A stretch of DNA of 64,000 nt, from contig BDGG01000014.1 in the NCBI GenBank assembly GCA_001949185.1, positions 124,001-188,000 of the forward strand. Direction: 5' to 3'. The translations under genes were made by a program, and so were the position numbers. Each line of letters opens with the position of its first letter. The stretch's first letter is position 1. This DNA comes from Ramazzottius varieornatus. Taxonomy: Eukaryota > Tardigrada > Eutardigrada > Parachela > Ramazzottiidae. Under the pieces are notes generated by a model that saw only the letters and a program-made list of their open reading frames with translations, ran no database searches and was not told where the DNA came from. Of this stretch, positions 20,637 to 31,712 are shown piece after piece.

Positions 20637-23454
20637 TCAGTACGGAGATGGGGTAGGGGTGGGCGCGGGACAATTCAGGACAGGAACGGATGGATCCACA
20701 TCGGTGTCCACAGTTGCGGAGGCCGGTAGGAAATTGAAGATGGGACCGACAAACTCACTGTAGTCGGCGAAAGGGCGGATGCGGTATCCGCTGTTGTAGG
20801 AGTGGTACACCTGATACTCCTTGAGGGCGATGAAGTTGAAGAGGGACTCCAAAGCCGAGTAAGCCTCGTCGTTCAGAGCATCGCCCAGGAAGAATTGAGC
20901 AGCCTCCATTTGTGCATCGACATTGAACTGGAATAACGAGCACGTGGGGCAATAAAAAAACAGTGGAGAATCTCGCAACGAGACTTACGGCATGGTAGGC
21001 CAGAGTGAACCATGACTGGCCAAGAGCTCGAGATGTTCGGTAGTTGCGGAATGACACGCGATCGATGGTTCGAATGGCCAAGGCATTGTTGTTCTGAGTT
21101 ATACCAACTGTAAACGAATCAATCAAGGTACGTGCATGCTTGATGAGATATGGCAGCGACGAATTTTTTGGCATTTGGTCAATGACCTACCAATAATCCG
21201 ATCGAATTCCCTAAGCACAAACACTGGTAAAACAAGGACTAGAAAATTGTGAGACGTGGGCTCTTACAGCCAAATGACTCTTTGTCATTTACTCACGCGG
21301 CGCTGGAGGCAGCTGCCTGATCCTTGGCTGCACTGTTCCACAGATCGTCAACGCCGACTACCCCAGATACCGCTTTGTATTCAAAATGCCACAGGAGGAA
21401 CCTACAAGTGGATAAAGTGAGGTTAGATTAGGCTGGAACTGGAATGTCGTGGTCGATATCCCCTGTTTTTATCTATACTGAGCAAGTTGTTAGTGAAGAC
21501 CCACGTGTATTCAGACTGCTTGACAAAGATTTTGGCGCCCTCTGTTTCGTTCACCCCAGCAGAGGCCGCAGCAGCTCGTGTTAGGTTCCTCCACGTTGCG
21601 TAAGCGAGAGCCAATTGGTCAACGCTAATGCCCGTGTAGCGGTCCACCGTTTTATTCACTGTGGCCGAGTATGGTGCGGGAGTCAGCGGAGTGGATCCCT
21701 CCGCCGCTTGAGGACGAGGGAACATTTCAGCCGAGACCTTCAAAGCTTTGCCTTCGATCAAGTCCAGCTTCATATTGAAGTCGTGACCGGCTTGCGTGCG
21801 GTCCGAAAACATGCGAGCGGTGGGCAAAGTCGAAGCTTTAGCCGTACCAGCTGGTGTGACTGGGCCAAAGGTTCGGTTGGCGTCGGTCGCTTGCACTAGA
21901 ATGTTGATCTTGGCGGAACTGTTTTTGGGGATGGGATACCTCAGCTCGGAGGGTGTCAAGTCGGCGTACGAAATATCCAGGCAGTCATCGTCTTCGAGAC
22001 CTTCGTATCGTTGATAGATTCGCTTTAGGTATAAGTCTGCCTGGATGGCCGCATGCCAGTTGATGTATCGGAAGACGGTTTTTAAGGCCGAGTGCACTTC
22101 GTCACTCAGCGGGCCCATGACGTAATCAGCCGCAGCAGTTTGTTGGATGGTTCGATGCTGCAACAAGTAGTATTATTTCAATGAGAGCAAGCATAGCTTC
22201 AGTGGCCATTGTGATGTGGCTGAAATCGGAGCAAAGAACACGGCTTGTCAGTTCTGGTACCAGATAAATATGGATAACATCTCCGATCTTGAATCCGGAA
22301 GAACGGTACTGCAGGTACGATTTATAGGTAACATCACTTTCCACTCGGGCATAGCCAACTGGGTCGAATCCAAGCAGATGATCTGCGCGCATAATAACAG
22401 GTTAGAAGTCTGTTTTTTTTCTACTTCAACCTTAGTACCTAAGGTAATAATCTAGAAAACTGTCCGAGTTTTTTTGGGGGCGGTGACTGTAATTTATGCA
22501 CTTAGTCTAGAAGGCTGTTCTTAATCAATTTGATCGATATTTATCAAAGGCGGTGTCGATAGATTTTTAGGCGGTGAAGGCGGTGACGATAGCCATTTCT
22601 TTTACTAGAATTGCAAATTTGAACTGGTGAAAATGGAACCAACAGAAATTTACCCAGTCTCTCCGAAATGGATCTGCCGTAAGCAGTGGAGAGCGCTTGA
22701 GCAGCGCTGCTCTCCCAGTACGACTCCTTACTCAGAGCTGACCCACCACGCAAGGGCCCAGCCTACGGGAAAATGATAGCAGTAAATTCAGAAACACTGA
22801 TAACAGGAGGCCTTATCAAAAGTTGCTTTACTTACACTCTCGCTACCGACGACGGGGTACGGCAAGCCGGCCTTCTTTGCGTCATTAGGATACCAGAGCG
22901 TTTGACTAAAAAATCACAGCACCATCTGGCGCTATACTGTATGCTAGGAATGTCTCGTTGAAGTCCTCATAAGGTGCATCGCTTCAGTACAGTGCTTACA
23001 TGTAATTGACGATGGAGCCAAACAGGTCAGGCCCTTGCGAGACATCGACGAACGCCGCCTGCGCTGCCATCTGGAAGATTTTGGCGGTCTGGTTTCGGAC
23101 GATATCCAGCTGACGGATGGAGATGCCGGAGACAAAGTCGAAAGGAATGCCACTGGTCGCCGTAAAAGAGTCGGATGTGGGGACGGTAGAACCGTTTACC
23201 GGAGCGGGCTTCGTTGGCAAACAGCTTGGTGGTGCCGCTGTGGTATAGTATGAGTCCGAATAAGCCGAAGAGCCGTAGTCTGCAGCTTGGGTACCTCCCA
23301 TCATCGGCATAGCGCTGGATGACGAAACACTTCCGGTCGTCATCTGGCCGTAAACTGCGGCCACCAAGATCGACAGCCAAGGTGATATTCTTAACATGCT
23401 GGAACACCTTGAAAGGTACCTCAAAGCAAAGTGGAGGTAGTTAATGCCCTCCAC
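20637..23454 (-). CDS. Secreted two-module protein of unrecognised family
   Basis: Nine exons: 23454-23000, 22905-22836, 22762-22654, 22382-22261, 22157-21505, 21401-21297, 21210-21191, 21107-20989, 20927-20637; all phases agree and give about 647 residues. A later ATG at 23397 starts a clean signal peptide (MLRISPWLSILVAAVYG), which may be the true start. A Ser/Gly/Tyr-rich linker follows, then two diverged copies of one module: FVSGISIRQL ... VNYIQTLWYP ... DHLLGF ... QQTAAADYVMGPLSDE.HSALKTVFRYI (copy 1) and YTGISVDQL ... SEYTFLLWHF ... EFDRIIGI ... MEAAQFFLGDALNDEAYSAL (copy 2). The intron before the TLW/LLW strand is phase 2 in both, and those around the last two blocks are phase 1 and 0 in both. 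N-glycosylation motifs (NRT, NGS, NKT). No cysteine-rich or enzyme motif. I do not recognise the family. Confidence 0.8.
22480..22610 (-). repeat. CACCGCCT repeat copy in intron 3 of the secreted-protein gene
   Basis: Inverted relative of 4595-4730; carries GGCGGTGACTGTAATTTA, AAAGGCGGTG and GGCGGTGAAGGCGGTGAC. Lies wholly inside the intron between 22654 and 22382. Confidence 0.7.
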
Positions 23455-23908
23455 TAATATTGATAGCAGTCTACAGTCTTCTGCTCAGAGTGGATGCGAC
23501 TGACACAACTAAACTGCTCGCCATGTGGTACGTAAAGAGAAAAGCTAAGCTTTTGAAGACAATTCGAGAAAAATATACGCCGCAAGGAATCGGACAACAG
23601 TACTACGTGGTTTCAATATGACTGACATGGTTCTTCGGTAATTATCGGTAATTAACGCTCAATTGGGTAAATGGACGAGCTTAAGTAAGTGCATACACCG
23701 CTCATTGGCATCCTACTGAAAACCGCGGACATGGACATGAATAAGGATATTCTGGGCCTTGAATTTGTCAATGGACAATATCACACCGTACGCGACCCTC
23801 AACTGCAGACGATTATTGTACGGAAAATGAGCAACATGTATGATTAGCAGCGATGCCCGCTACAGTTAAACTTAAGCGACCCTAAATTTACAATCAGTTA
23901 TGGGGTGG

Positions 23909-24005
23909 CGGACGGCTTCAAAGTGGTCTATGACGCTTCACGAAAATCAATCAATACACTGGTTCACGCACTGGTGCGTCATGGACCACTTTGAAGCCGT
24001 CCGCA
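23909..24005. mobile_element. Foldback MITE, 97 bp
   Basis: 29-bp arms with a single mismatch (left starts GCGGACGGCTTCAAAGTGGT at 23909; right ends with its complement at 24005) around a spacer of about 39 bp. Non-coding, upstream of the secreted-protein gene. Confidence 0.85.
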
Positions 24006-24009
24006 GAAG

Positions 24010-24759
24010 TTTAACTGTTGGGGGAATCGCTGATGATTAGCAGGTAGCCCGTGCAAGGTGGTGACGTAGGTGTGCCACGATGATTGAAGTTCGCCAGCTA
24101 ATGCGAAGTGTTTTCTCAGTCCGCTGCGACGTTCGCTGTGTGTTTTCTCAGTGACTTCAGGGGAACAATTTTAAACATTTGGGGCGTTTAAATATGGGAG
24201 CACGGAGCCAGGGGGATTGCGTGGTGCGTAGCTTGCTACAGAGTTGCAAAGTCCGTAGAGTCGACTGAAATCAGCCTGTGCGTATACACCAGACTGCGAT
24301 GCTGTCATTCGACACCGATTCTCGACTCTCGACTGTCAGGTGCATCTCGCCCGAGGGTACATAACGAAAGCGAAAAGTACTATCACATCCAACATCTTTT
24401 CGGAAAGCTTCGCCAAATGTCGGTGGAAAAGACTCTCCTTTTCGGGTCTACAAGGAAATGAAAAGAGAAAGTTCCTGGAATACCTTAAACTCCGGAAACT
24501 CTATTATGAACATATTTGGTCATCGGCGGCCCAGTTTTCATGCGAACGCTGCGTAGTCAAATTGTGCAGGAATCGACTTTAAGGTTTTGGCACCCCGAGG
24601 GTACTCTTGAAGCGTACACGCATCGAGAAACATGATAATTTTTGAAGTTTATCCCACCATCTGGCCAGCGGTCAAGACCTTGCCAGCTGACAAACGGACT
24701 CTCGATCCCCGGGCAAACCATTCGTTTTGATTTATCCCCGGGCAAACCATTTGACACGA
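24010..24759. other. Intergenic, no recognised feature
   Basis: Open frames such as 24340-24582 have no recognisable motif. Just before the right inverted arm there is a short tandem of CAGACACGAG (24751-24770) and a duplicated phrase CCCCGGGCAAACCATT. Confidence 0.4.
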
Positions 24760-24797
24760 GCAGACACGAGCAGACACTTGCTGATTGACGGTGTCCG

Positions 24798-25223
24798 ATG
24801 TGTGGAAAAGGATGTCGATGCGCGAAGAAAACAATGGGCTGTAATGACATTTGCACAAAAGATCGGCTTAACGAACACGCGAACAGTATCAAGGATATCT
24901 ACCAATGTCAATATTATCAATTGGCGATGAAGGAAATACCGTACCGCACCGTTCGGAACCGTGCAAAAAATCACCGAAATCCCAATGATACTATTAATGA
25001 GACCAATTACGGAAAAACAAAAAAACGCAAAAGCTTTGCAGGTATAAAAAGTAGTTTTTCACCAGAGAAGAAGCATCAGTTCTCATACCTCCTTCCACTT
25101 GACCACATCGATATTGCTTCTTCCTATTCTCCAGCAGCAACAGCAACTATACCATTGCGGTCAGAACGAAGGCGGTCAGAACGAAGGCGGAGTCCGGGGC
25201 GGGATTGCAATCAAGAGGTTTGA
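24798..25223 (+). CDS. Cysteine-rich (CxC-type) repeat-encoded protein, right copy
   Basis: 141-residue frame differing from the 12807-13232 frame by only a few residues (for example EIPY for EIPC, FAGIK for FSGIK). Same MCGKGCRCAKKTMGC cysteine cluster. Probable transposon-derived frame. Confidence 0.45.
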   Translation: MCGKGCRCAKKTMGCNDICTKDRLNEHANSIKDIYQCQYYQLAMKEIPYRTVRNRAKNHRNPNDTINETNYGKTKKRKSFAGIKSSFSPEKKHQFSYLLPLDHIDIASSYSPAATATIPLRSERRRSERRRSPGRDCNQEV

Positions 25224-25470
25224 TGGAACTGATTGGAAAGCATTCCTTGGAATCGAAATCATCACGTCACCCAACATGTAGTCTCGACGCATTCAAAACA
25301 CTACTACAGAAAGCAATGACAGAGGTAGCTTTGAATATCACGGAAGAAATCACGGAAAGACTGCCGGTATCACAACGGAACACCTGTTACGCCTGAAACA
25401 GCTGACTGAACTGGGAACGTTGATCAAGGCTTTTGATTGCCGTGACGTCACGTCATACAGCCATTTTTGA

Positions 25471-25827
25471 TTGATTGATTTGCCATGTCCTCAAGTTCCT
25501 TTCGCCAATTGTATATGCACACTCGTTAGCATTTCTGTAACGATGGAATGGACCGACATAATACTGTTATGGGTTCATTATGAATCTTCTAGCACAGTGG
25601 CTCTTGTTGGTAGCACGCAGCAGAAAACGAACTCAATAATGCAGCCTAATTCCTTTAACCTAATTTCTTACAGATTAATTCCGCGCAGCATACCATTGTA
25701 CCGTAAAGTCTATGGAATGGCGGCACGAGCCGGGTGTGTCCCTGGTCAAGCGGCGCACCATAACATTGTAAGCTATACAGGGCAGACTGGGTCAACTGGT
25801 GCATCATGTCATTTAGTTTCTCGTTAA
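25471..25827 (+). CDS. Repeat-encoded hypothetical peptide, right copy
   Basis: Identical as a peptide to the frame at 12203-12559. No domain recognised; coding status doubtful. Confidence 0.25.
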   Translation: MIDLPCPQVPFANCICTLVSISVTMEWTDIILLWVHYESSSTVALVGSTQQKTNSIMQPNSFNLISYRLIPRSIPLYRKVYGMAARAGCVPGQAAHHNIVSYTGQTGSTGASCHLVSR

Positions 25828-25908
25828 TCATGGTGCGCCGGAAACCGGGAATTCAGAGGTTTGGCTACAGCAGTTAGACCGCCTGTGAGCTAGGTTTGCC
25901 TCGAGATC

Positions 25909-26040
25909 TACAGGGTGAGTGACGTGGTGATTAAGATTTCAAAGAATGCGTTCCGATAAAGGACATCAAATCTCTTGATTATAATCCCGCCCCGAACTCC
26001 GCCTCCGTTTTGATTGATTGATTTGCCATGTCTCCACGTT
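25909..26040 (+). repeat. Direct repeat accompanying the inverted pair, copy 2
   Basis: Same orientation and near-identical to 13368-13500; begins at the exact outer edge of the right inverted arm. Confidence 0.8.
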
Positions 26041-26364
26041 CGTGGCCGCAATGGTAGAATACATCAACTCTTGCCTAACAGAGGTTTAGGTACTGGTACT
26101 GCGCACGCCGTTCTGTAGCCTTCGGCAGCAAGAGGCTCAGGTTTTACGTACTTCTTATCACTGCTTAGTGCTTACGACAGTCAACGAGACTTAAAACCTG
26201 TAAAGGAAGCAGCTTAAAGTAACACTGGAACAAGTATAGCTTCGAAGTTCGGCCTTGGAAATTTCTTGCTGTTCCTCCTTATTCCGGATGTATGCGTAAT
26301 GACCAAACACGTACATTCACTTTGTTTCCCGAACATTCTCCAAATTACTGTATGTGTAAGTCTG

Positions 26365-27824
26365 ATGGATGAATTCACCCTTGCTGATGTCGACCGGATC
26401 CCTGGGAAGGACCGTCTGGGCGAGAAGCTCTTCCGTACGAAGAGCAATATGGGTTCTGCGATCGATGACTGAAGTTAGGAGTATTTGGGGGTGAGTTCGT
26501 CGAGCGTGTGAAGAGTTCACCGAAGATTTTACGTATTGAGGATTTCGGTGTCGGTTACGGTTTCACGACGAAACAGTTGCTGAAAGCCGGAGCGATCACC
26601 ACTGCTAACGATCTATCGGAAGATCATCTGAAAGTCCTCTGGGATACCACATCGGAGGAAGAAAGATCTCCATTGCACCTCGTGCCAGAGAACGTTGTAA
26701 ATTTGGAATTTCCAGACGGAAGCTTTGACGGAATAATGGCTTGCCGGTGGTTCAACTTCTTGACGGTTGACGAAGTCCTTAAAGTTTTGAAAAAGTTTCA
26801 CAAGTGGCTCGTACCGGGCGGCAGAATCTGTGTTACGATGGAGTTCCTGTGCTCAGCTTGGTACGTAAACGAGTACCCAAAGTACCTTAAGAGAAAGAGA
26901 AACAGAGAGGAGTGGCCCGGTGTGTTTCAAACAGAAAGTGGCCCGCAGTTTGAGGCTAACATCACTCTGCCTGCTAAATCTATTCACTATGACGAATACA
27001 TGGGTATCACCATATAGGAATGCGTCCAAAGCATTTTTGCTTGCAATTGGTTTTTTATAACATCAAGTTCTTTGGAATATTGAACCGCACCATAGGTTCA
27101 ATTTGCCGCACTTTGCCGCGAAACCAGAACAAACGGTCGAAAAATACACGCTAATGAATCAGAAACCACAGGGGTGTAAGGGGCAATCTTGGCGTTGACT
27201 CCAGCCGGAGACGCGAATCAGCAACCACGTACGATGCATGTTGTCCGGCTAAAGCTAGTGTTTGATTAACTGATCGAACACAGCTGCGCACATCGCGTTT
27301 GACCGTTACGCGTGCCGATTCATGCACCACACAGTCTTCACGCTCTTTTAGGGTGCCACTTGTAACTTTCTGACTTGTGGTAAGAACTCGATTCTGATTT
27401 CAGATTCGCGCTCCTCGGGGTCTGTTTGATGTAGCGGTTCTCGTTACAGTGAGACTTTAGGGTCCAGAAACTTTAGAACGTTCTCCTGAACAATTTCGTC
27501 AGACACACTTTGGGCGCATTCTCATATGGAGATACCCATATGTTGCGAAGGGAGCTGGAACGAGCTGGATTTGTCATTGAGAAGATCCGATACGAAGGAC
27601 GGTCTTCCTACCTGAAGGAGAACCAGGTGGATGGAAGAGAAAGGAGTTGGATCTATTGCTCAAAAACTCCCTCCGTTATCCTAACTATATTGGCTTTCAA
27701 GACAAGAAGTGAGCATCATTGTTCAAGCATTTTTGACTGGTGGAAGCATAGGACGGGGTGGGCTGTTAGCAGGTCGGATGATATGACTCGAATTCGAAAA
27801 CTCTTATCTTTAGACTGGGTCTGA
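26365..27824 (+). pseudogene. Class I SAM-dependent methyltransferase, copy 1, frame-shifted
   Basis: First segment from ATG 26365 reads MDEFTLADVD ... LGEKLFRTKSNMGSAIDD then TGA (26470-26472). One base later the homologous reading resumes in another frame (GVFGGEFVERVKSSPKILRI) through the SAM-binding motif EDFGVGYGFTTKQLL, the acidic strand NDLSEDHLK, FDGIMACRWFNFLT and LVPGGRICVTMEF. A donor (ATGG|GTATCA, about 27002) probably leads to an exon near 27490-27690 carrying LRRELERAGFVIEKIRYEGR. Compared with copy 2 (31880-32625), which reads KVYRTKNNMGVMLEDVGKFDGEF without a break, copy 1 has a one-base frameshift. Rossmann-fold methyltransferase is clear; substrate unknown. Could be an assembly indel instead of real decay. 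Confidence 0.7.
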
Positions 27825-27829
27825 ATTTT

Positions 27830-28572
27830 GATCTGGTCTTTTTCGTTACATAGGACGCGTTAAACTCCTTCAAACGTTCGCGTGAAACCTTCGATTGCGC
27901 TCCAAGTTCCTTTCCAGGAACGGTTTTCGTTACTTTCGCTTTTTGAGTATCTTGTCTCTCTTTACGAAAAAAGCCTTGGCTGAGGTTGAAATTTAACCCG
28001 TCTAAACCTACAAATCAAGGATGCAAAAGAACTGTTCCCTGCATTCCAGGAGCTAGTGAAAATTCTGAGACTTCGAATGGTACTGTAAAAGAAGATAACT
28101 TGGTTTTATCGTACGAGAGCACGTTACTCGTTTTGGTCGATCGAAATAGGAAAAGAATCTGAAACGTTATAACCCCAGGGAACTGGCGCGCACTGAAAGC
28201 TCGACGTACCGCTCGGTATCCTACAGAACTTCTTTTTTGCGAAACCAGCACTCGTTCCTTCCAAAGCTTATCGCCTCTGGATTGGGGCCCAAGCTATGCA
28301 GTACAGCACAGAGACAACTTTCTGAGAAATAAGTACCCAGTTTTGCGGTAAAAACTGCGACCCAACTCTGGCCAACGGTTAGCTCGGCTTCTTCCCTCAT
28401 CTTTTCTACTTTCCTCTCTCACTGAATCACCTCGGTTATGGTTGCAAAACAATCGCAGCAGAGCTTAGTTTACCGTTGAGGATCACACAAGATGAAAATG
28501 CTGCTGTGCGTTGTCAGTAAACGTCGTCGAAAGTGTGCCTTCAAGATCGGAAAGTTATATTGACCGACCTAA
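27830..28572. other. Intergenic, no recognised feature
   Basis: Between methyltransferase copy 1 and the second 0.9 kb TIR element. No exon or RNA gene recognised. Confidence 0.4.
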
Positions 28573-29481
28573 TATTGAGTGCGGAAGTATGACTTGTCCC
28601 CCATTTTCGAGCACCAAATTCAAAAATTGTTTCCTCCCGTTTGACCGAAGTGTTTCATCCCAAACTTTTTGCGGTATGATGCAACATCATAAGGCTTTCG
28701 AATTTGCTCATGGATGTTCAAATCTTTGGTGTTCATCGGGCTGCAAAACCAGTTTAGTGAAAGTGCCTGTTTTGTGAAAAAACCACCACTTCCGGGAAAA
28801 CAATTTTTTCGAACACCCAGATCCCTTTTGAAAACCTAACCATGCCTGCAAAACGTATTCTGGTGGTCGGTCTTTCGAAAGCTCCATCAAGTTTTCTTTC
28901 GTAATATTGGCTGCCAAAGTTATCCGGGTGGAAACTTGGACACAAGTCCAAACAGGAAAATTCGCCTTGTGAGAGCTCAGAGAGTTCAATCGCGAAGTAA
29001 CTTCGATACAGTACACCGTGGTGCATCTACTGAACATCTCACTAGTAGATTTCGAGAATTCTGGGAGACAGGAAAAATTCAACTCCGATTACCTCACTAA
29101 AGTGGCGCATTTTAGAGGTCTACACCCCGAAAAATGGAAAATCTTGTTTTCGAAAAACCAAAAGTCGCATTCAGATAAGTCCTGACTGCTGTCATGAAGA
29201 ACCAACTCAGTTTTATACAGTAATATGATTCGCTTCAAAGTCGGTTGAACCATTAGCTGAAGAAAAAATTCGGAAAAACAGGGGAAAAAATCTTCCTCTT
29301 TGACTATAAACCAAGCGTTCTCCTCCCGTAAGCAACCCACGGACTTGATTCTTGTTGCAAAGAGGAATGTTGATGGTTAACCTATCACATGTAGCAGAGA
29401 AGAAAAGACAGAAATCTCACTTGCAAAAAGTTTCAAATGTGCTCCCTCGAAAAGGGGTAAGTCATACTTCCGCACCTAATA
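28573..29481. mobile_element. 909 bp non-autonomous TIR element, copy 2
   Basis: Ends: left TATTGAGTGCGGAAGTATGA, right the complement of TATTAGGTGCGGAAGTATGA. Co-linear with copy 1 at 6051-6967. It lies directly upstream of chemoreceptor 2. No transposase frame. Confidence 0.8.
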
Positions 29482-29652
29482 CCTACCAAACTCCTAATTC
29501 AAACAACAGCGGTCCCACGCATATTGTAAGAACACACAGAAAACTGCTACAGCAAACACTTTGGCCGATTTCACGTACGTTTGTTCCAGGAACATCCCGG
29601 GTTCGGGTGTTAACAGTTAGCTTTATTACTATTGCGCCGGCCTGATACAAGG

Positions 29653-31284
29653 ATGAAGCTCACTGTGTTGCCCATCCAAGGTGCATTTCTACGACTACTT
29701 ACGGAGTCTTCTGCTACATTACGGCCGCATCGACAAGTTAGTTTAATCCAGCGTTTTATAATCTTGTTACCCCTCTTCGTTCTGATAGTTACCCTATGGG
29801 GATCCGTGACATCACTTTGTCTCCAGATATCTTACGTGTATTTTCGAACACACCGGTATTCCATCCCGCTTATTAGACAACTCTCACATCAAATCCCATA
29901 CATAAGCGAACATTTGCGGGGCTTCTTTAGCATTCTTTGGCTGACTATCTATCGTGAAAAGATTCGGCAGTTACTACAGGCCGCAGACGAGTTTGTTTCA
30001 CGTGGTACCGCGCCGTGCGATATCAAGCCGACATTCCAAAGATGGAAATTGAGGTCTGTTTTGTTGACGGTTCTCATATGCGCAATGCATATAGGAGTGA
30101 CGTGGGTTGATTGGTTGTACGATCTATACGTGTGGGATACCTCCCTGTTAGGTGAAGATTTCATGGAGCCGCTCCCAATCAAAATGACTACGTTGCAGTA
30201 TTTTATCCAGTGGTCATTATGGGTTGAGGTACCATTCATGATCTCCCAAATGCTGCATTCTGCTGCCATCATTTTAGCATGGATCCTTGGTGGCGCACTA
30301 AATGGGCTTATTGTTAAGATTGAAACATCCACCTGCGCGGTTCAAAGCACAACGCTTACACTTTCGGAATATCTGAAGCAAATGAAACTGTGGAGGAAGT
30401 CCCATGTGGACATTCTGCTGTTTTGTGAAAGTTTGAAGTATTGTTTTGGTGGGCTATTCTTTACGGTCTTTTCCTGTGACTTTCTGGCCGTCGCGGGTTA
30501 CGTGGCTAGGTTACTCAATGAACCGAGCGAAACTGCATCCGCGCTGTTTGTAAGTCGACTCATCGGAAACGCGGTTGTGTTTGCATCGTTCCAAACTGTG
30601 TTTGTCATTCCACTAGTACTAGTCAATGAACAGGTAATATGATAGCTCAACCGCTGCAGAATCTTCATCCCCAAAAGTATTGATATTAGGACAGTCAAAT
30701 AATCCTTTACAGAGCCTGAAGCTTCGCTTGGCCATCACCGAATTCGCGACCGCGATCCGACACGCTTATGGCTCGAGTTCAGCAAAGAGGTACTCTGATC
30801 TGTCAGTGACAGCAAAATGGACGGCAAGGTTTGGAGACAGCGTGGGTGGTAGCTCCTGTAGTCTCGATGGTCTCAAGCTGGTAGAATACACTCGCGCGTT
30901 CATCTTTGGTGTAAGTATGACTTGTGGGTATGCGTTGTATCGCACTACAAAACAGTACACGCACGATGGGTAATTATGGGACAGTAAATATTATGGGACA
31001 GGCCTTTCCGCCAGGGCGGTACAGAAGCACGTACGTACACGGCTGATCCACTTTGACACACTTTTCGACGCCCGGCTACGGTTGGTATTCCATTTTACCG
31101 TCATTTCCGCCTGTCCCATAATTTTTACTGCCTCATGATTACCCATCGTGCGTGTACGAGTAGTTTACATTTTTTGCAGAGCTTGATAACGGCGTGTGCG
31201 TTTGCTACTTTGGTGCACGAGTTAACGGACAGGAAGACTTTCCAAACTACGTTTTTCGTTGGCCCTTCATCACAGCCCAAATAA
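29653..31284 (+). CDS. Seven-transmembrane gustatory-receptor-like protein 2
   Basis: Exons 29653-30633, 30713-30910 and 31180-31284 join in phase 0 to about 427 residues. ATG 29653 is the first methionine of the frame. Hydrophobic segments: FIILLPLFVLIVTLW, ILWLTIY, SVLLTVLICAMHIGVTWV, AAIILAWILGGALNGLIV, GLFFTVFSCDFLAVAGYV, LIGNAVVFASFQTVFVIPLV, then exon 3 SLITACAFATLV. Length, helix pattern and terminal phase-0 introns match the arthropod-type gustatory receptor superfamily and the gene at 2562-4124, though sequence similarity to that gene is low by eye. Exon 2 is longer and less typical (S-rich GGSSCSLDG). Intron 2 contains a complete MITE. Confidence 0.7.
30955..31156. mobile_element. 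MITE of the GTACACGCA family, copy B, in chemoreceptor 2 intron 2
   Basis: Left GTACACGCACGATGGGTAAT, right its complement ending GTGCGTGTAC. Accounts for about 202 of 269 intron bases, leaving donor GTAAGT and acceptor TTTTTTGCAG intact on either side. Confidence 0.88.
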
Positions 31285-31600
31285 CATTCAACTGCGTTAC
31301 CGCAATACAGAAGCGGCTTTCTGGAAATAGGTTTGATATGATCAGAATTTGAATCCAAGCCGTGCACAAACTGGACGCACATACCGTTGAGTTCGATGCG
31401 TTTAGGACTTTATAACTTTTATTATCAGGATTATCTAGGACAAGTGGTCATTTCGTACCGATACGCATAATAAAAATTCACCGACTTTCTCCTGACAACC
31501 CAAACGACTATTCTAGTAGCTTACTAAGTGAAGCTTCTCGCTTCCGAGTATCTGGCTGTTGCAACGGCGATCCAAGTACATAAAATTTTCACACATTTTT

Positions 31601-31712
31601 AGCCGCCATATCTGTTGCATGCGCGCAACACTTACTGTATGCCAGAGTCAACGGATATGCCGGCAGAAGTGCTGTGTACAAGTATTGCGCGCATGCAACA
31701 GATAAGACGGCT
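31601..31712. mobile_element. 112 bp palindromic MITE
   Basis: Inverted ends AGCCGCCATATCTGTTGCAT and complement of AGCCGTCTTATCTGTTGCAT, both reaching GCGCGCAA. A relative is at about 57081-57194 (shared ATATGCCGGCAGAAGTG core). Confidence 0.82.

Larger units (their letters stand above)
24760..25909 (+). repeat. Large inverted repeat, right arm (1,150 bp)
   Basis: Reverse complement of 12121-13270 with the same length. Around 25305-25395 this arm does not follow the left arm's own tandem unit but instead matches the left copy's outer unit at 13275-13345 (GAAATCACGGAAAGACTGCC and TATCACAACGGAA), i.e. it is a mosaic, probably by gene conversion or unequal exchange between the tandem units. 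Confidence 0.88.
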
